Part shown: piece by piece, positions 8,515 through 17,175 of the stretch
Position numbering within the stretch: position 1 is the first letter of the stretch
Layout: every line of letters starts with the position of its first letter
IMG/VR virus record: IMGVR_UViG_3300034198_006385
Coordinates: 22,663-86,662 of that record
DNA from: a virus
DNA length: 64,000 nucleotides
Reading direction: 5' to 3' (one strand)
Translations under genes and position numbers: made by a program
Notes under the pieces: generated by a model
Told to the model about the DNA's origin: nothing
Database searches by the model: none
The model's input: only the letters and a program-made list of their open reading frames with translations

Positions 8515-9184
8515 TATAATTTTTAATTGCCTCAATCAATTGTTCAACATAATTATCTCTTTTTTCCTGAAATACATTCCCCCCGCCATCATTAAATGTC
8601 ATAATAATAGTAAGATCAGTAATAGGAATACCAGTCAATTCTTCAAACATAATACTATATGCTGTTGCTTGCATAAAATAAGTAGTAATATGTTCTTTCT
8701 TTTTTTCTTTACGTGATGTTTTATAATCAATAATAGATTTTTTACCATTATATTTTGCGATTAAATCTGTTTTTCCGGCAACCCCAAGATAATCTGAATA
8801 TAAAGATTTTTCAATAACATATACATCATCTACATTTTCGTCTAATATTTTTTTAATATATTTGAATGATAGATTAGTAATTACATCATTATTACCAAGA
8901 TAATCTTCTTCATTCAATATATATCGTTCACAGGTATCGTGTAATAAGGTTCCTTTACGTGAAGCCTGTACCATAACTTTGCGGGCGTCTTGCTCGCCTA
9001 CACGTTCTTTCCATTTATCAATACCATCCTTAGCTACATGTGACATTACAGTTGTTACTGATGGATATGTTTTACCATTAGGATGATGATAAGTGCGACC
9101 AGTTTCAAGTGTTATAGATTTAACTATATCAAGTTTACTTGTATCAAAATCAGTAATATAACGAAAATATTTAGAACGGGGCAT
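8489..9184 (-). CDS. PD-(D/E)XK exonuclease (Cas4/RecB-like), 231 aa
   Basis: The nuclease core is visible: an N-terminal His-x-x-Gly/Pro region with 'YPSVTTV', Gly-Lys-Thr-Asp-Leu-Ile (motif II Asp, about residue 135), Ile-Ile-Asp-Tyr-Lys-Thr-Ser (D-x-K, about 152) and Gln-Ala-Thr-Ala-Tyr (motif III, about 175). T4-like phages commonly carry such enzymes near 33/59/32, where they are thought to trim recombination intermediates. There is no clear Fe-S cysteine cluster. Its start overlaps the phoH stop by one base. Confidence 0.82.
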   Translation of the reverse strand: MPRSKYFRYITDFDTSKLDIVKSITLETGRTYHHPNGKTYPSVTTVMSHVAKDGIDKWKERVGEQDARKVMVQASRKGTLLHDTCERYILNEEDYLGNNDVITNLSFKYIKKILDENVDDVYVIEKSLYSDYLGVAGKTDLIAKYNGKKSIIDYKTSRKEKKKEHITTYFMQATAYSIMFEELTGIPITDLTIIMTFNDGGGNVFQEKRDNYVEQLIEAIKNYNENIKRTY

Positions 9185-9936
9185 TAAGATAAACCCATCT
9201 TATATCTTTCTAAGATATATTCTTTAACAAATCCCGAACGAACAATATCCTCAATTTCAAAATCAATTGTTTGAACAGATTTAATTCCATTCAATACATC
9301 CATAATTTCCGCTAAACCAGATTGTTCTGTTTTTTTATCTTTTAAATCATCTTGTCTATAATCGCCACACATAATAAATCGTGTATTTTTACCAATACGA
9401 GTAAGAATACTATGTAATTCCATACGAGTCATATTTTGCATTTCATCAACAATAATAATTGCATCATCAAATGTCAAACCACGTACAAATGATGTAGATT
9501 GAAATTCAATAATACCTTTTGATTTTAATTGAGAATAAGCAAATTTTGTATGAAATAATTCATTACAAATATTATCATATGGCAATTCGTAAATATTAAT
9601 TTTTTCCGTAATTTTTCCAGGCAAGAATCCAATATCTCTAGTAGGAACAACACTACGCACAATGATTATTTTTTTATATCGAGGATTTTCTTGAAATATT
9701 TCATCAAGAGCAAGATATAAAGAAATATAGGTTTTTCCGGTTCCTGCAACACCATGAAGAATTAAATGTTTATTATCATCAAATGCATCAAATGTTCTTT
9801 GTTGCCTTATTGTTAAGGGTTTAATTGTTTTAAGTTCAAATAATGATGATAATGATTGATTAACTGCTGTATTCGCAGATGAATTATTACGTGCTTGTTT
9901 TTTTCTTTTTGTTTTTAGTGACCGTTCTGTAGACAT
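9184..9936 (-). CDS. phoH: PhoH-like ATPase, 250 aa
   Basis: Walker A is GVAGTGKT at about residue 61 and Walker B is IIIVDEMQNMT near 165, both typical of the PhoH/RhlB-type P-loop family widespread in marine T4-like phages. The role is uncertain: phosphate-stress or RNA-associated ATPase. The basic N-terminal 25 residues (Lys/Arg-rich) could bind nucleic acid. It is coupled to its neighbours on both sides by single-base overlaps. Confidence 0.9.
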   Translation of the reverse strand: MSTERSLKTKRKKQARNNSSANTAVNQSLSSLFELKTIKPLTIRQQRTFDAFDDNKHLILHGVAGTGKTYISLYLALDEIFQENPRYKKIIIVRSVVPTRDIGFLPGKITEKINIYELPYDNICNELFHTKFAYSQLKSKGIIEFQSTSFVRGLTFDDAIIIVDEMQNMTRMELHSILTRIGKNTRFIMCGDYRQDDLKDKKTEQSGLAEIMDVLNGIKSVQTIDFEIEDIVRSGFVKEYILERYKMGLS

Positions 9937-10175
9937 TATCGAAAATTAATACCTTTCCCGCGTGAATGATGTTTTTGTACATTTTTTAATACATCACGAA
10001 AACCTTTATCAATAGTTTTAACACCAAGAGCCACAGGATCACCCAACATAATTGGCGTTGTAAAGATTTGTTCAACATTTGGATTATACTTTAAATAATG
10101 TTCACGTTCAGAATTAGTCATAAATTCTGTCCATTCTTCACCCGTTGTATTATTTCTAAAATTATAATTAGGCAT
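9936..10175 (-). CDS. Small conserved T4-like phage protein (FmdB-type, Cys-less), 79 aa
   Basis: The N-terminus 'MPNYNFRNNTTGEEW' follows the FmdB zinc-ribbon opening but has no cysteines. The middle Leu-Gly-Asp-Pro-Val-Ala-Leu-Gly and the Gly-Phe-Arg-Asp-Val-Leu helix match a short conserved protein found next to phoH in cyanophages. Basic C-terminus. Function unknown. Confidence 0.65.
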   Translation of the reverse strand: MPNYNFRNNTTGEEWTEFMTNSEREHYLKYNPNVEQIFTTPIMLGDPVALGVKTIDKGFRDVLKNVQKHHSRGKGINFR

Positions 10176-10512
10176 TTTCTGTTTCTTTAAAAATTGGTAA
10201 ATATTCTGTAAACATGATTATTTGAGAAAGTAAATTTGTTGTTGCTACTACTGGAAATTCCATATTATTAAATGTATCTTTTGATACTACATTTTTATAA
10301 AAATTTTCAGTAATATTTTCTTTACCTTTATAAATTTCCATATATGTTACTGCCCTATATTTGTCAGTCATTCCTATACCTTCATAGGTATGAAGCAATT
10401 TAATAAAATATTCATTTGGTAAAGGAATGGTAGTAACATATTCAGGATTTAAATCACTATTTGGTAAGTAAGGATTTTCAGCGAAAGTAATTTTCATATT
10501 CATCATTTTCAT
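10168..10512 (-). CDS. Hypothetical protein, about 114 aa
   Basis: Not recognised. Several Met codons (10512, 10506, 10503, 10497) make the start ambiguous, and 10497 (MKITFAENP) is also plausible. The chain is mixed alpha/beta with a Tyr- and Glu-rich second half. It overlaps the genes on both sides (8 bp and 35 bp), which supports expression as part of the phoH-32 operon. Confidence 0.55.
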   Translation of the reverse strand: MKMMNMKITFAENPYLPNSDLNPEYVTTIPLPNEYFIKLLHTYEGIGMTDKYRAVTYMEIYKGKENITENFYKNVVSKDTFNNMEFPVVATTNLLSQIIMFTEYLPIFKETENA

Positions 10513-10663
10513 CGTTATCTAATCTATTATTTTTACGATTTTGTTTTCTGCGTTCGTCTTTCCATTTATCTTTTTTTAAATTTTTATGATAATTGGAATT
10601 ATCTTGATATTCATAATCATCATCGAAATATTTTCGATTATGCTTTTTAAATGATTTACTCAT
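10478..10663 (-). CDS. Small highly charged protein, 61 aa
   Basis: Composed almost entirely of Lys, Arg, Asp, Asn and Tyr, with a basic middle and an acidic end. No hydrophobic core is visible, so it is probably disordered and may bind nucleic acid. It overlaps both neighbours by 8-35 bp in the operon. Function unknown. Confidence 0.55.
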   Translation of the reverse strand: MSKSFKKHNRKYFDDDYEYQDNSNYHKNLKKDKWKDERRKQNRKNNRLDNDENDEYENYFR

Positions 10664-11084
10664 CTATTAAACCTGGGTATACCTTTTCAATAAATTTGCG
10701 GGTTATTTTTTTATAGGGTAATTTCTTATCCTTTATTGATACTAGCAGTTCGGCATCATTCTTGTCAATGCTTTCTAACAGCATAATGAATAATTGTTCT
10801 CTCCGTAATTTATTTTGTGGTTGTGCCATTGCAGCATGTAAATTAGTAAACCTATCTAATTTTTTTACTTCAGAATATAACATTCCTTGTGCATCAATAA
10901 ATTCAGATGGTTTATATGGAACAGTTCCACCTTTTGGAAGTAGAAATTCAATTCTTTCATCAAAACAATATTTTAATAATAATCGTATTGCTGGACTATC
11001 ATTTTGATGTAAATATTTAATTCTTTTATCGGAATCATCTATTTCATTAGCATTTTTAAAAATTTCAGAAATACTCAATCTCAT
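10656..11084 (-). CDS. DUF6433-type conserved T4-like phage protein, 142 aa
   Basis: The opening 'MRLSISEIFK' and the later Lys-Asp-Lys-Lys-Leu motif (about residue 118) match a conserved family found near phoH/33 in cyanophage and alphaphage T4-like genomes. It is helical and soluble. It is the first gene after the consensus promoter at 11178-11205 and so heads the long leftward operon. Function unknown. Confidence 0.7.
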   Translation of the reverse strand: MRLSISEIFKNANEIDDSDKRIKYLHQNDSPAIRLLLKYCFDERIEFLLPKGGTVPYKPSEFIDAQGMLYSEVKKLDRFTNLHAAMAQPQNKLRREQLFIMLLESIDKNDAELLVSIKDKKLPYKKITRKFIEKVYPGLIDE

Positions 11085-11177
11085 AATTATATTTTTTCCT
11101 TAGTTAATAACATTGGTTTCCTATTCATTAATAGTTATCATTATATATTAAATATGTTTCCCTTGTGGACACTCCAC

Positions 11178-11205
11178 ATTATATCCATAATTTTGGAAAT
11201 GTCAA
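11178..11205 (-). promoter_or_regulatory. Consensus sigma70 promoter for the leftward phoH-32-sugar operon
   Basis: On the minus strand TTGACA (11205-11200) and TATAAT (11183-11178) are separated by 16 bp, both perfect matches. It lies about 95 bp upstream of the first gene at 11084 and is the only strong promoter I see for the following 9.4 kb of genes. Confidence 0.85.
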
Positions 11206-11252
11206 CAAAAAAATGCGGTTGCATAAATTTTTTTTAGGGGTATAATAATAAG

Positions 11253-11834
11253 ATGAAAATAAGAATTTACAAATGTATAGACAAAGATAAAAAACAACTA
11301 ATTAATTATATGGTTAATTTTTTTGGTCATGTTTTGTTCCCCGAATTAATGAATAATGATGATTATATTTTACGTATAAAATTTTCTTCAAAAGAAAAAA
11401 TGATGCATAATGATTTTAAAGAAATATTTGGATTAACACATCATTATAAAATTAAAAATAAATTGTTGAAAAAAGAAGTTGGTGTTGATTTATCAGAAGA
11501 ACAAAATATTTTTATGACCACAAGAACATTGATTCATGAATTGGCTCATGTTAAACAAATATGGATTGATAATACAGAATTTCATGAAGATCATGTATTA
11601 TGGAATGGAGTATTGCATTCATACGATGAGTATGATACATATTGGCTCTATCCTTGGGAAATAGAGGCACATGGTTATGAGACAGTTCTTTTTAATTTGT
11701 TTATAGAAAAATATTCTCTCGTAAAACAAACTTTTTCATTACCATATATTAAAATTCTGGAAAATATTAAAAATGTCGATGACACGCGAAGAACGATTTC
11801 TGAAGGAATTGGAAAAGGTTGCGTTGGCAATTAA
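11253..11834 (+). CDS. Putative zinc metallopeptidase, 193 aa
   Basis: A zinc motif HELAH (HExxH) lies near residue 94, followed about 42 residues later by Glu-Ile-Glu-Ala-His, a plausible third ligand. The fold would be a gluzincin- or SprT-like protease. No signal peptide, so it should act in the cytosol. The sequence just upstream contains TATAATAATA, a possible late or -10 element. It overlaps the deaminase-like gene by 62 bp. Substrate unknown. Confidence 0.65.
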   Translation: MKIRIYKCIDKDKKQLINYMVNFFGHVLFPELMNNDDYILRIKFSSKEKMMHNDFKEIFGLTHHYKIKNKLLKKEVGVDLSEEQNIFMTTRTLIHELAHVKQIWIDNTEFHEDHVLWNGVLHSYDEYDTYWLYPWEIEAHGYETVLFNLFIEKYSLVKQTFSLPYIKILENIKNVDDTRRTISEGIGKGCVGN

Positions 11835-12195
11835 TCCTAGTTCTACTAATCGCGCACGATTGGCGGCATGTTTGGTCTATAAGAATAATATAATTTCTTA
11901 TGGAATAAATCAAATGAAGAGCCATCCTTTTCAGGCACGATTTTCTCGCAATTCAGAATCAATTTATCTTCATGCTGAAACCGATTGTATCAAGAATGCA
12001 TTGCGTATAATTGATATTAATGAAATAAGTAAGTCTACTCTTTATATTTGTAGAATTAAGTATTGTGATACTTCAAAGAAGCAATTGATTTGGGGGCTTA
12101 GTAAGCCATGCAACGGTTGTGCTAAGGCTATTGCTACCTTTAATATTAAAAATGTAGTTTATACGTGCGATAATGGTTTTTATAAATATCTATAA
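11773..12195 (+). CDS. Cytidine/deoxycytidylate deaminase-like protein, 140 aa
   Basis: Zinc site residues are present: His-Ala-Glu-Thr-Asp (about residue 64) and Pro-Cys-Asn-Gly-Cys (about 114), the H-A-E/P-C-x-x-C pattern of the deaminase fold. The spacing is longer than in the dCMP deaminase at 26263, and it lacks the usual 'GYNG' loop, so the substrate may differ (nucleoside, or base in RNA). The start overlaps the protease gene by 62 bp. A TATAAATA late element lies in its last codons. Confidence 0.7.
   Translation: MSMTREERFLKELEKVALAINPSSTNRARLAACLVYKNNIISYGINQMKSHPFQARFSRNSESIYLHAETDCIKNALRIIDINEISKSTLYICRIKYCDTSKKQLIWGLSKPCNGCAKAIATFNIKNVVYTCDNGFYKYL
12181..12188 (+). promoter_or_regulatory. 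T4-type late promoter (TATAAATA) ahead of structural genes
   Basis: An exact TATAAATA lies 68 bp upstream of the start of the first structural gene at 12256. T4-type late promoters consist mainly of this -10 octamer. The presence of gp33 and gp45 genes makes such promoters expected. In an AT-rich genome single matches occur by chance, but this one is well placed. Confidence 0.55.
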
Positions 12196-12239
12196 ATTAT
12201 AGATATTAATTTATTATCAAATTTTAAAGATAATAAATT
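12185..12239 (+). repeat. Two abutting perfect inverted repeats in the leader of the structural operon
   Basis: 12185-12207 is an 11-bp inverted repeat with a one-base centre, directly followed by 12208-12218/12229-12239, an 11-bp inverted repeat with a 10-base loop. Both are AT-only or nearly so. There is no following U-tract on the plus strand, so they look like leader hairpins or operator-like palindromes rather than a classical terminator. The ribosome-binding site (AAAAGGA) begins within a few bases of the second arm. Confidence 0.6.
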
Positions 12240-12255
12240 TGAAAAGGACATATTA

Positions 12256-13557
12256 ATGGCACAATTTCGTAAAGATACACATCAATATTTAAGTGATGGA
12301 AAAACTATATTTGAAGTAATGATGTTAGCCGATCAATATGGAAATTTAGTTGGTCCCGCTAATCCATCAGGAACTTCTGTAGATGCATTTGGGCGGAATA
12401 GAATGTCTACCCCCTTAACTTTATTTGATTCTTCTTATAGATATAGAGATAATAATCTTTGGTATACATCTAATACTGCTGGTACAACATATACATTTAA
12501 TGCTAATTCTGGGTTAATGGATTTAACTCTTGATACTACATCAAATTCTGAAATAATTAGAGAAACTACAAAAGTATTTTCATATCAACCGGGAAAATCA
12601 TTATTAGTATTAAATACTTTTGTTTTTAATCCAACTAAAACTAATTTAAGACAAAGAGTTGGATATTTTGGTGCCCAAAATGGAATCTTTTTAGAACAAG
12701 ATAATACAAATATTTATTTTGTTCAACGATCTTTTGTTAGTGGTAGTATAGTTGATACTAAAATATCTCAATCAAATTGGAATATTGATCCTTTAAATGG
12801 AACAGGACCATCATTATTAACATTAGATTTATCTAAAGCACAAATTTTTTGGATTGATTTAGAATGGCTTGGTGTTGGAAGTGTTAGATGTGGTTTTGTT
12901 ATAGATGGTAAAATTATTCACTGCCATTCTTTTCATCATGCCAATTTACTTACACAAACATATATTACTACTGCAAGTTTACCATTAAGATATGAAATAA
13001 AAAATACAGGAACAGTTACTAGTAATAGTAATTTAAAACAAATTTGTTCAACTGTAATTTCAGAGGGTGGATATGAATTAAGAGGCGCGCAGCAATCTAT
13101 TGGAACCGCAATAACATCCGCAAAAGCATTAGCAACTGCTGGAACATATTATCCTGTAGTATCTATTAGATTAAAATCGACACATCTTGATGGTATAGTT
13201 ATATTATCTGCTATTTCTTTGCAGGGATTAGGTAATAATACAAATTATAATTGGAGAGTTATTGCCGATGGGACAGTTACTACTGCGGCATGGACTGATG
13301 CTGGTTCGACATCTTCAGTTGAATATACATTAAGTGGAACAGCTATTTCTGGTGGAAGAACCCTTGCTAGTGGGTATTTTAGTTCATCAACACAAAGTTC
13401 AATGCCTGTTGAAATTTTAAAAGAAGCATTATTTAAATTTCAATTAGAAAGAAATAGTTTAACATCAACACCAGTAACATTAAGTTTAGCTGTAGCCGCT
13501 AGTGTTGATACATCTACTGTATTTGGCTCAATAGATTGGGAAGAAGTTTCAAGATAA
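12256..13557 (+). CDS. Virion structural protein, 433 aa
   Basis: The N-terminal segment with 'AFGRNRMSTP' (about residue 47) and the following 'LFDSSYRYRDN' block match a structural-protein domain common in environmental T4-like and other tailed phages. The rest is beta-rich, Ser/Thr/Asn-rich and free of catalytic motifs, as expected for a head or tail decoration protein. It has a good ribosome-binding site (AAAAGGACATATTA-ATG) and a candidate late promoter 68 bp upstream. The exact location in the virion is unknown. Confidence 0.75.
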   Translation: MAQFRKDTHQYLSDGKTIFEVMMLADQYGNLVGPANPSGTSVDAFGRNRMSTPLTLFDSSYRYRDNNLWYTSNTAGTTYTFNANSGLMDLTLDTTSNSEIIRETTKVFSYQPGKSLLVLNTFVFNPTKTNLRQRVGYFGAQNGIFLEQDNTNIYFVQRSFVSGSIVDTKISQSNWNIDPLNGTGPSLLTLDLSKAQIFWIDLEWLGVGSVRCGFVIDGKIIHCHSFHHANLLTQTYITTASLPLRYEIKNTGTVTSNSNLKQICSTVISEGGYELRGAQQSIGTAITSAKALATAGTYYPVVSIRLKSTHLDGIVILSAISLQGLGNNTNYNWRVIADGTVTTAAWTDAGSTSSVEYTLSGTAISGGRTLASGYFSSSTQSSMPVEILKEALFKFQLERNSLTSTPVTLSLAVAASVDTSTVFGSIDWEEVSR

Positions 13558-13573
13558 AAAATAGGGAAATGTT

Positions 13574-14491
13574 ATGAAAAAAATAATAAAAAATACTTCA
13601 GGTAAATATGAATTAAAAGAATATGTTTCTGAATATTTAGCAAAAGAATTAGTTAAAAAATTTTCTAAAGATGCAGTAAAAACTATTCCTAAAGAAAAAC
13701 CTAGTTGGATGCCAAATCCGTTTAAACCAGTAGAACCTACTCCTGCACCAGTTAGACCAGTAGAACCTACTCCTGCACCAGTTAGACCAGTAGAACCTTA
13801 TAAACCTACCCCTCAACCAATAGAAAAACCAAAACCTATTCCTAAAACAATAGAAGAACCAAAACCTATTCCTATTCCTATTCCTATGCCTGAACCAAGA
13901 TCAGACACAAAAATTGATATACCACCAAAAGGCGGTAATTTACCTTTTAGATGGAGACCTAAAATAAAAGGTGGAATAGATATTGATACTGATACATCTC
14001 CAGATCAAACTTTTGATAATAAAGGTATTCCAATTATTCGTGGAGATACCGCTCTCACTATTGATCCAAAAAATAAAAAATATAAAGAATCATCTTTATC
14101 TAATATTAAAAGAATTAGAACACAAAATGCCCACGAATTATCAACAATACCCACATTTATTACACAATCATATGATCCGATTGTTCGTGGTGATACCGCA
14201 CCTACTATTGATTCAAAAAATAAAACATATAAAGAAACATCTTTATCTAATATTAAAAGAATTAGATCACAAAATGCTATGATTTTAAATAAAAATCCAC
14301 AAATAATTACACAATCATATGATCCATGTTTACAAAGTAGACCACATGAAATTGGAACAGATGATATAGTAAAAGCATATACTGAAGTAACACCTGGGCA
14401 ACAATTAGAGCGACGTAAAAAATTAAAAAATTTTAGAGTATATTATGAAGAAAAATGTAAATCAATAAATAATATGAAAAAATATAAATAG
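13574..14491 (+). CDS. Pro-rich repeat protein, probable structural, 305 aa
   Basis: Residues about 48-115 are a rigid Pro-rich linker with near-perfect 11-residue repeats of the type PVEPTPAPVRP. Residues about 150-260 hold two copies of a roughly 63-residue repeat sharing RGDTA-TID and SLSNIKRIR motifs. A basic C-terminus follows. It lies between structural genes and shares their orientation. The domain order suggests an anchor-linker-repeat arrangement, such as a fibre-associated or head-surface protein. It ends with a TAG codon, showing TAG is a normal stop here. Confidence 0.65.
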   Translation: MKKIIKNTSGKYELKEYVSEYLAKELVKKFSKDAVKTIPKEKPSWMPNPFKPVEPTPAPVRPVEPTPAPVRPVEPYKPTPQPIEKPKPIPKTIEEPKPIPIPIPMPEPRSDTKIDIPPKGGNLPFRWRPKIKGGIDIDTDTSPDQTFDNKGIPIIRGDTALTIDPKNKKYKESSLSNIKRIRTQNAHELSTIPTFITQSYDPIVRGDTAPTIDSKNKTYKETSLSNIKRIRSQNAMILNKNPQIITQSYDPCLQSRPHEIGTDDIVKAYTEVTPGQQLERRKKLKNFRVYYEEKCKSINNMKKYK

Positions 14492-14501
14492 AGGATTAAC
14501 A

Positions 14502-15758
14502 ATGACACAATCATTACGAAAAAGATTAGGATTATCAGATAGTCTTATTGAAGCAGCAGCAAAAATTAATAATAAACCTGTTGTTGATCTTGGAACTCTT
14601 GATAATGTTGAAATTGAGCCAAAACCACAAATAAAAAAGGTTCCAAAAGAACAATTATTTCAAAAACCGGCATCTACGCCTGAATCAGATGCGTCATCTT
14701 TAATTCAAAAAAGACAATTATCACAAGAAGAAACCCAAATTAATGAATTTAAAATTACACCAAACACATTTGGTGTAATTGGTGATGTAGTAGGAAGAAT
14801 GTTGCGGGGCGGGGGAATAAAACCACCATCTGGAACAATTAAACCGCAACTTTCACCTTCTCCTAAAAATCCCCAAATTACAGATCAATCTAAAATTGAT
14901 ATGCCATTACCTACAAGGCCACGCGGCCAAACCGGAGAAGGTGGCCCAACAGGTTTATTTAATAGAGCACAAAATGCTATTGATAATATTCCTACTATGG
15001 AAATTAAACCATCATCTTCTCCTAAATCTCCCACTGTAACCGGACAAGATAGCGAAGCAATTGCTCCTCCAAGTGTTGATTTAACAAAACCATTAGGAAA
15101 AGGTGGTATTGGTTCTGATGCTACCGCAGCACCAAAAGCAGCAAAAATTGCACCTAAAATTGCTACAATTACACCAAAAACACCAGAAATGTCTGCTGAT
15201 GATTTAAATAAAATTTCTCTTAATTTATCAAAAGGCCAAGATACATCAACTGCCGCTGGAGATGAAAATGATCCAATGCGTGCTCAAAAAAGAGTTGCCG
15301 CAGAACGTATTAAACAAAGAATGTCAAATGCAGCTAATGAAAATTTTGTTTATCATGCAAAATTTGGACTTGGTGAAATTTTGACTATTTCTGAAAATAC
15401 ATATGATGTACTTTTTGAACATGGTATTGAAAAAAATATGCCAGAAATGGTTCTAAATTTTTTCGTAGCTGAGTCATCCGATAATGTTGTGAACCAACTT
15501 CCTGTTGGATCGAATAGCTCTTCTATTAATTATGATACACAAAATAATCCAGAAACAATTCAAGCAACATTGATGATGACAGCGGATAGAGCAGTTAAAT
15601 TATCAATGTTGCTTAAATCAAATGTTCAAATTGAAGATTGGATGGAAACTAAAATTTCTACTGCTTTTGACTATATAAATAGTATATTTGATTATTTAAA
15701 TAATTTAAATCCCGGAAACGAAAATATAATCTTAAACCCAAAAGTAAAAGAAGATTAA
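14502..15758 (+). CDS. Virion-associated protein with conserved C-terminal helical domain, 418 aa
   Basis: The N-terminal 280 residues are low-complexity, Pro/Lys/Ser-rich and look disordered. Residues about 285-310 hold a small KOW/SH3-like segment (HAKFGLGEIL...YDVLFEHG). The final 60 residues match the 'V/I-x-x-W-M-x-x-K-I-S-x-A-x-D-Y-I' helix that ends several structural proteins of T4-like cyanophages. Likely a capsid or internal head component; function unknown. Confidence 0.6.
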   Translation: MTQSLRKRLGLSDSLIEAAAKINNKPVVDLGTLDNVEIEPKPQIKKVPKEQLFQKPASTPESDASSLIQKRQLSQEETQINEFKITPNTFGVIGDVVGRMLRGGGIKPPSGTIKPQLSPSPKNPQITDQSKIDMPLPTRPRGQTGEGGPTGLFNRAQNAIDNIPTMEIKPSSSPKSPTVTGQDSEAIAPPSVDLTKPLGKGGIGSDATAAPKAAKIAPKIATITPKTPEMSADDLNKISLNLSKGQDTSTAAGDENDPMRAQKRVAAERIKQRMSNAANENFVYHAKFGLGEILTISENTYDVLFEHGIEKNMPEMVLNFFVAESSDNVVNQLPVGSNSSSINYDTQNNPETIQATLMMTADRAVKLSMLLKSNVQIEDWMETKISTAFDYINSIFDYLNNLNPGNENIILNPKVKED

Positions 15759-15759
15759 C

Positions 15760-16014
15760 ATGACACAAGCCGTAGCTACCCATACAGGTAAAATTAAATC
15801 AAGTAGTCGTATTACAAAAGCATTACAAAAAGCTATTTCTAGTGATGCCGCAGTTGATTATTCATTTGAGGATGGAACCCAAGCTACTATTGAACCATCA
15901 TTAGCTAAAAGGGCATTGACTTATTATGAAAAATTATCGCCATTTGAAAAAGCAAAAGTTGCCCAACAAATGCGCGCTTCATTTAAATCGTTTCTCTCAA
16001 TAGCAAAAAGATAA
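15760..16014 (+). CDS. Hypothetical protein, 84 aa
   Basis: Starts one base after the previous stop. The second half 'EPSLAKRALTYYEKLSPFEK' is amphipathic helical, with a basic tail. It sits among structural genes and may carry the same C-terminal helix type as its neighbour. Function unknown. Confidence 0.55.
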   Translation: MTQAVATHTGKIKSSSRITKALQKAISSDAAVDYSFEDGTQATIEPSLAKRALTYYEKLSPFEKAKVAQQMRASFKSFLSIAKR

Positions 16015-16027
16015 GGTAAAAAACAAA

Positions 16028-16885
16028 ATGGCTCAATTTAATAAAAATGATGTAGCGTCTAATTCAGTATTATGGGCTCCGTCACAATTTAATAAAACTG
16101 CTAATTCTGCTAATAGAGATGCCTTATTTGGTAATACTACTGTTAGTGCATTTATATCAAACAAAATTGTTGGTATGTTTGGGGTTGATACTACAGAAGC
16201 AAATGTTGCCTCTGGTAATCTTGTATCAGGCATTATTACCTATGCGGGCACTGGTTATACAGCAAATGCTGCGGTTACATTAACAGTAACTAATGGTGGA
16301 ACTAGTGGCACTGCAAATGCTACAGCTAATTCTACTGGTAAAATTTCTGCATTAAATGTTGCAGTAGCGGGCAGTGGTTATGTAACAAAACCAACTGTTG
16401 TAATTGCCGCACCTGCAAATACTACATTTAATGCAAATACTGCGGTAACTGCCGGTCCTGATAATGGTACAAATGGTGCAAATAGCGTAATTACTATTTC
16501 ATCTGCTGGGGCATTCGTAATTGGTGATCCACTCGTATATCAAGTAGCAACAAATAATACAGCTATTTCTGGATTAACAAGCGGAACAACATATTATGTT
16601 CAATTTGCTAATTCTACTGTAGTTGCTCTTGCTAATTCGCCAACTGGTAGCAGAATTACATTGACTAAAGGGTTAACCGAAACAGGCCATGCATTAACAG
16701 GTGTTCAAGCAACAGGGGTTATTACTGTTGGTGGTGCTAAAAATAATGGTGTAACCCATGCTGGGTGGGTGGTAAGAACAGTCGGCACAGGCGGTCGTGC
16801 GGGTCGTGTAACATACGAAACATTAGTTGCTATGGGTTCACTTACTGGTGATGCATCTGATGATTCAATTCTTCCTGATGCCTAA
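16028..16885 (+). CDS. Gly/Thr-rich beta structural protein, 285 aa
   Basis: Residues 65-130 contain repeated Gly-Tyr and 'T-V-T-N-G-G-T-S-G-T-A' beta strands like those in phage fibre and decoration proteins. A further segment 'GLTSGTTYYVQF' is common in marine phage structural proteins. No catalytic motifs. It is followed by a 95-aa gene sharing the TAATG junction, so the two are probably co-translated virion components. Confidence 0.65.
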   Translation: MAQFNKNDVASNSVLWAPSQFNKTANSANRDALFGNTTVSAFISNKIVGMFGVDTTEANVASGNLVSGIITYAGTGYTANAAVTLTVTNGGTSGTANATANSTGKISALNVAVAGSGYVTKPTVVIAAPANTTFNANTAVTAGPDNGTNGANSVITISSAGAFVIGDPLVYQVATNNTAISGLTSGTTYYVQFANSTVVALANSPTGSRITLTKGLTETGHALTGVQATGVITVGGAKNNGVTHAGWVVRTVGTGGRAGRVTYETLVAMGSLTGDASDDSILPDA

Positions 16886-17172
16886 TGACTAAATTATCTA
16901 AGTTACCGACAACTAATAGTATTTCATCTAATGATTTTTTAGTTGCGGTAACTAACCCGAATACTCAATCCCAAACAAGTAAATTATTAGTGTCCACATT
17001 ATTTTCGAATGTGGACACTATTATCGTTAATAATTTAATTTTGGGTAATACACATATTGCAGTTAGTAATACAGAAACTAATACTAAAGGAACAATATTC
17101 TTTAGTAATACGCATTTGTATATTGCAATTTCTAACAATGTTTTACGAAGAATCCCATTAGAAACTTTTTAA
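16885..17172 (+). CDS. Small virion-associated protein, 95 aa
   Basis: Coupled to the upstream structural gene by TAATG. The N-terminal 'KLSKLPTTNSISSNDFLVAVTNP' pattern is typical of attachment segments in phage fibre-type proteins, with the rest short beta strands. Role unknown, probably an accessory fibre or head protein. Confidence 0.5.
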   Translation: MTKLSKLPTTNSISSNDFLVAVTNPNTQSQTSKLLVSTLFSNVDTIIVNNLILGNTHIAVSNTETNTKGTIFFSNTHLYIAISNNVLRRIPLETF

Positions 17173-17175
17173 TTT

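Noticed and set aside
14483-14490. TATAAATA late promoter before the 14502 gene
   Set aside because: It lies only 11 bases from the start codon and coincides with the end codons of the previous gene, so it is probably chance.
15674-15681. TATAAATA inside the 14502-15758 gene
   Set aside because: Within coding sequence of an AT-rich gene; no independent support for a promoter.
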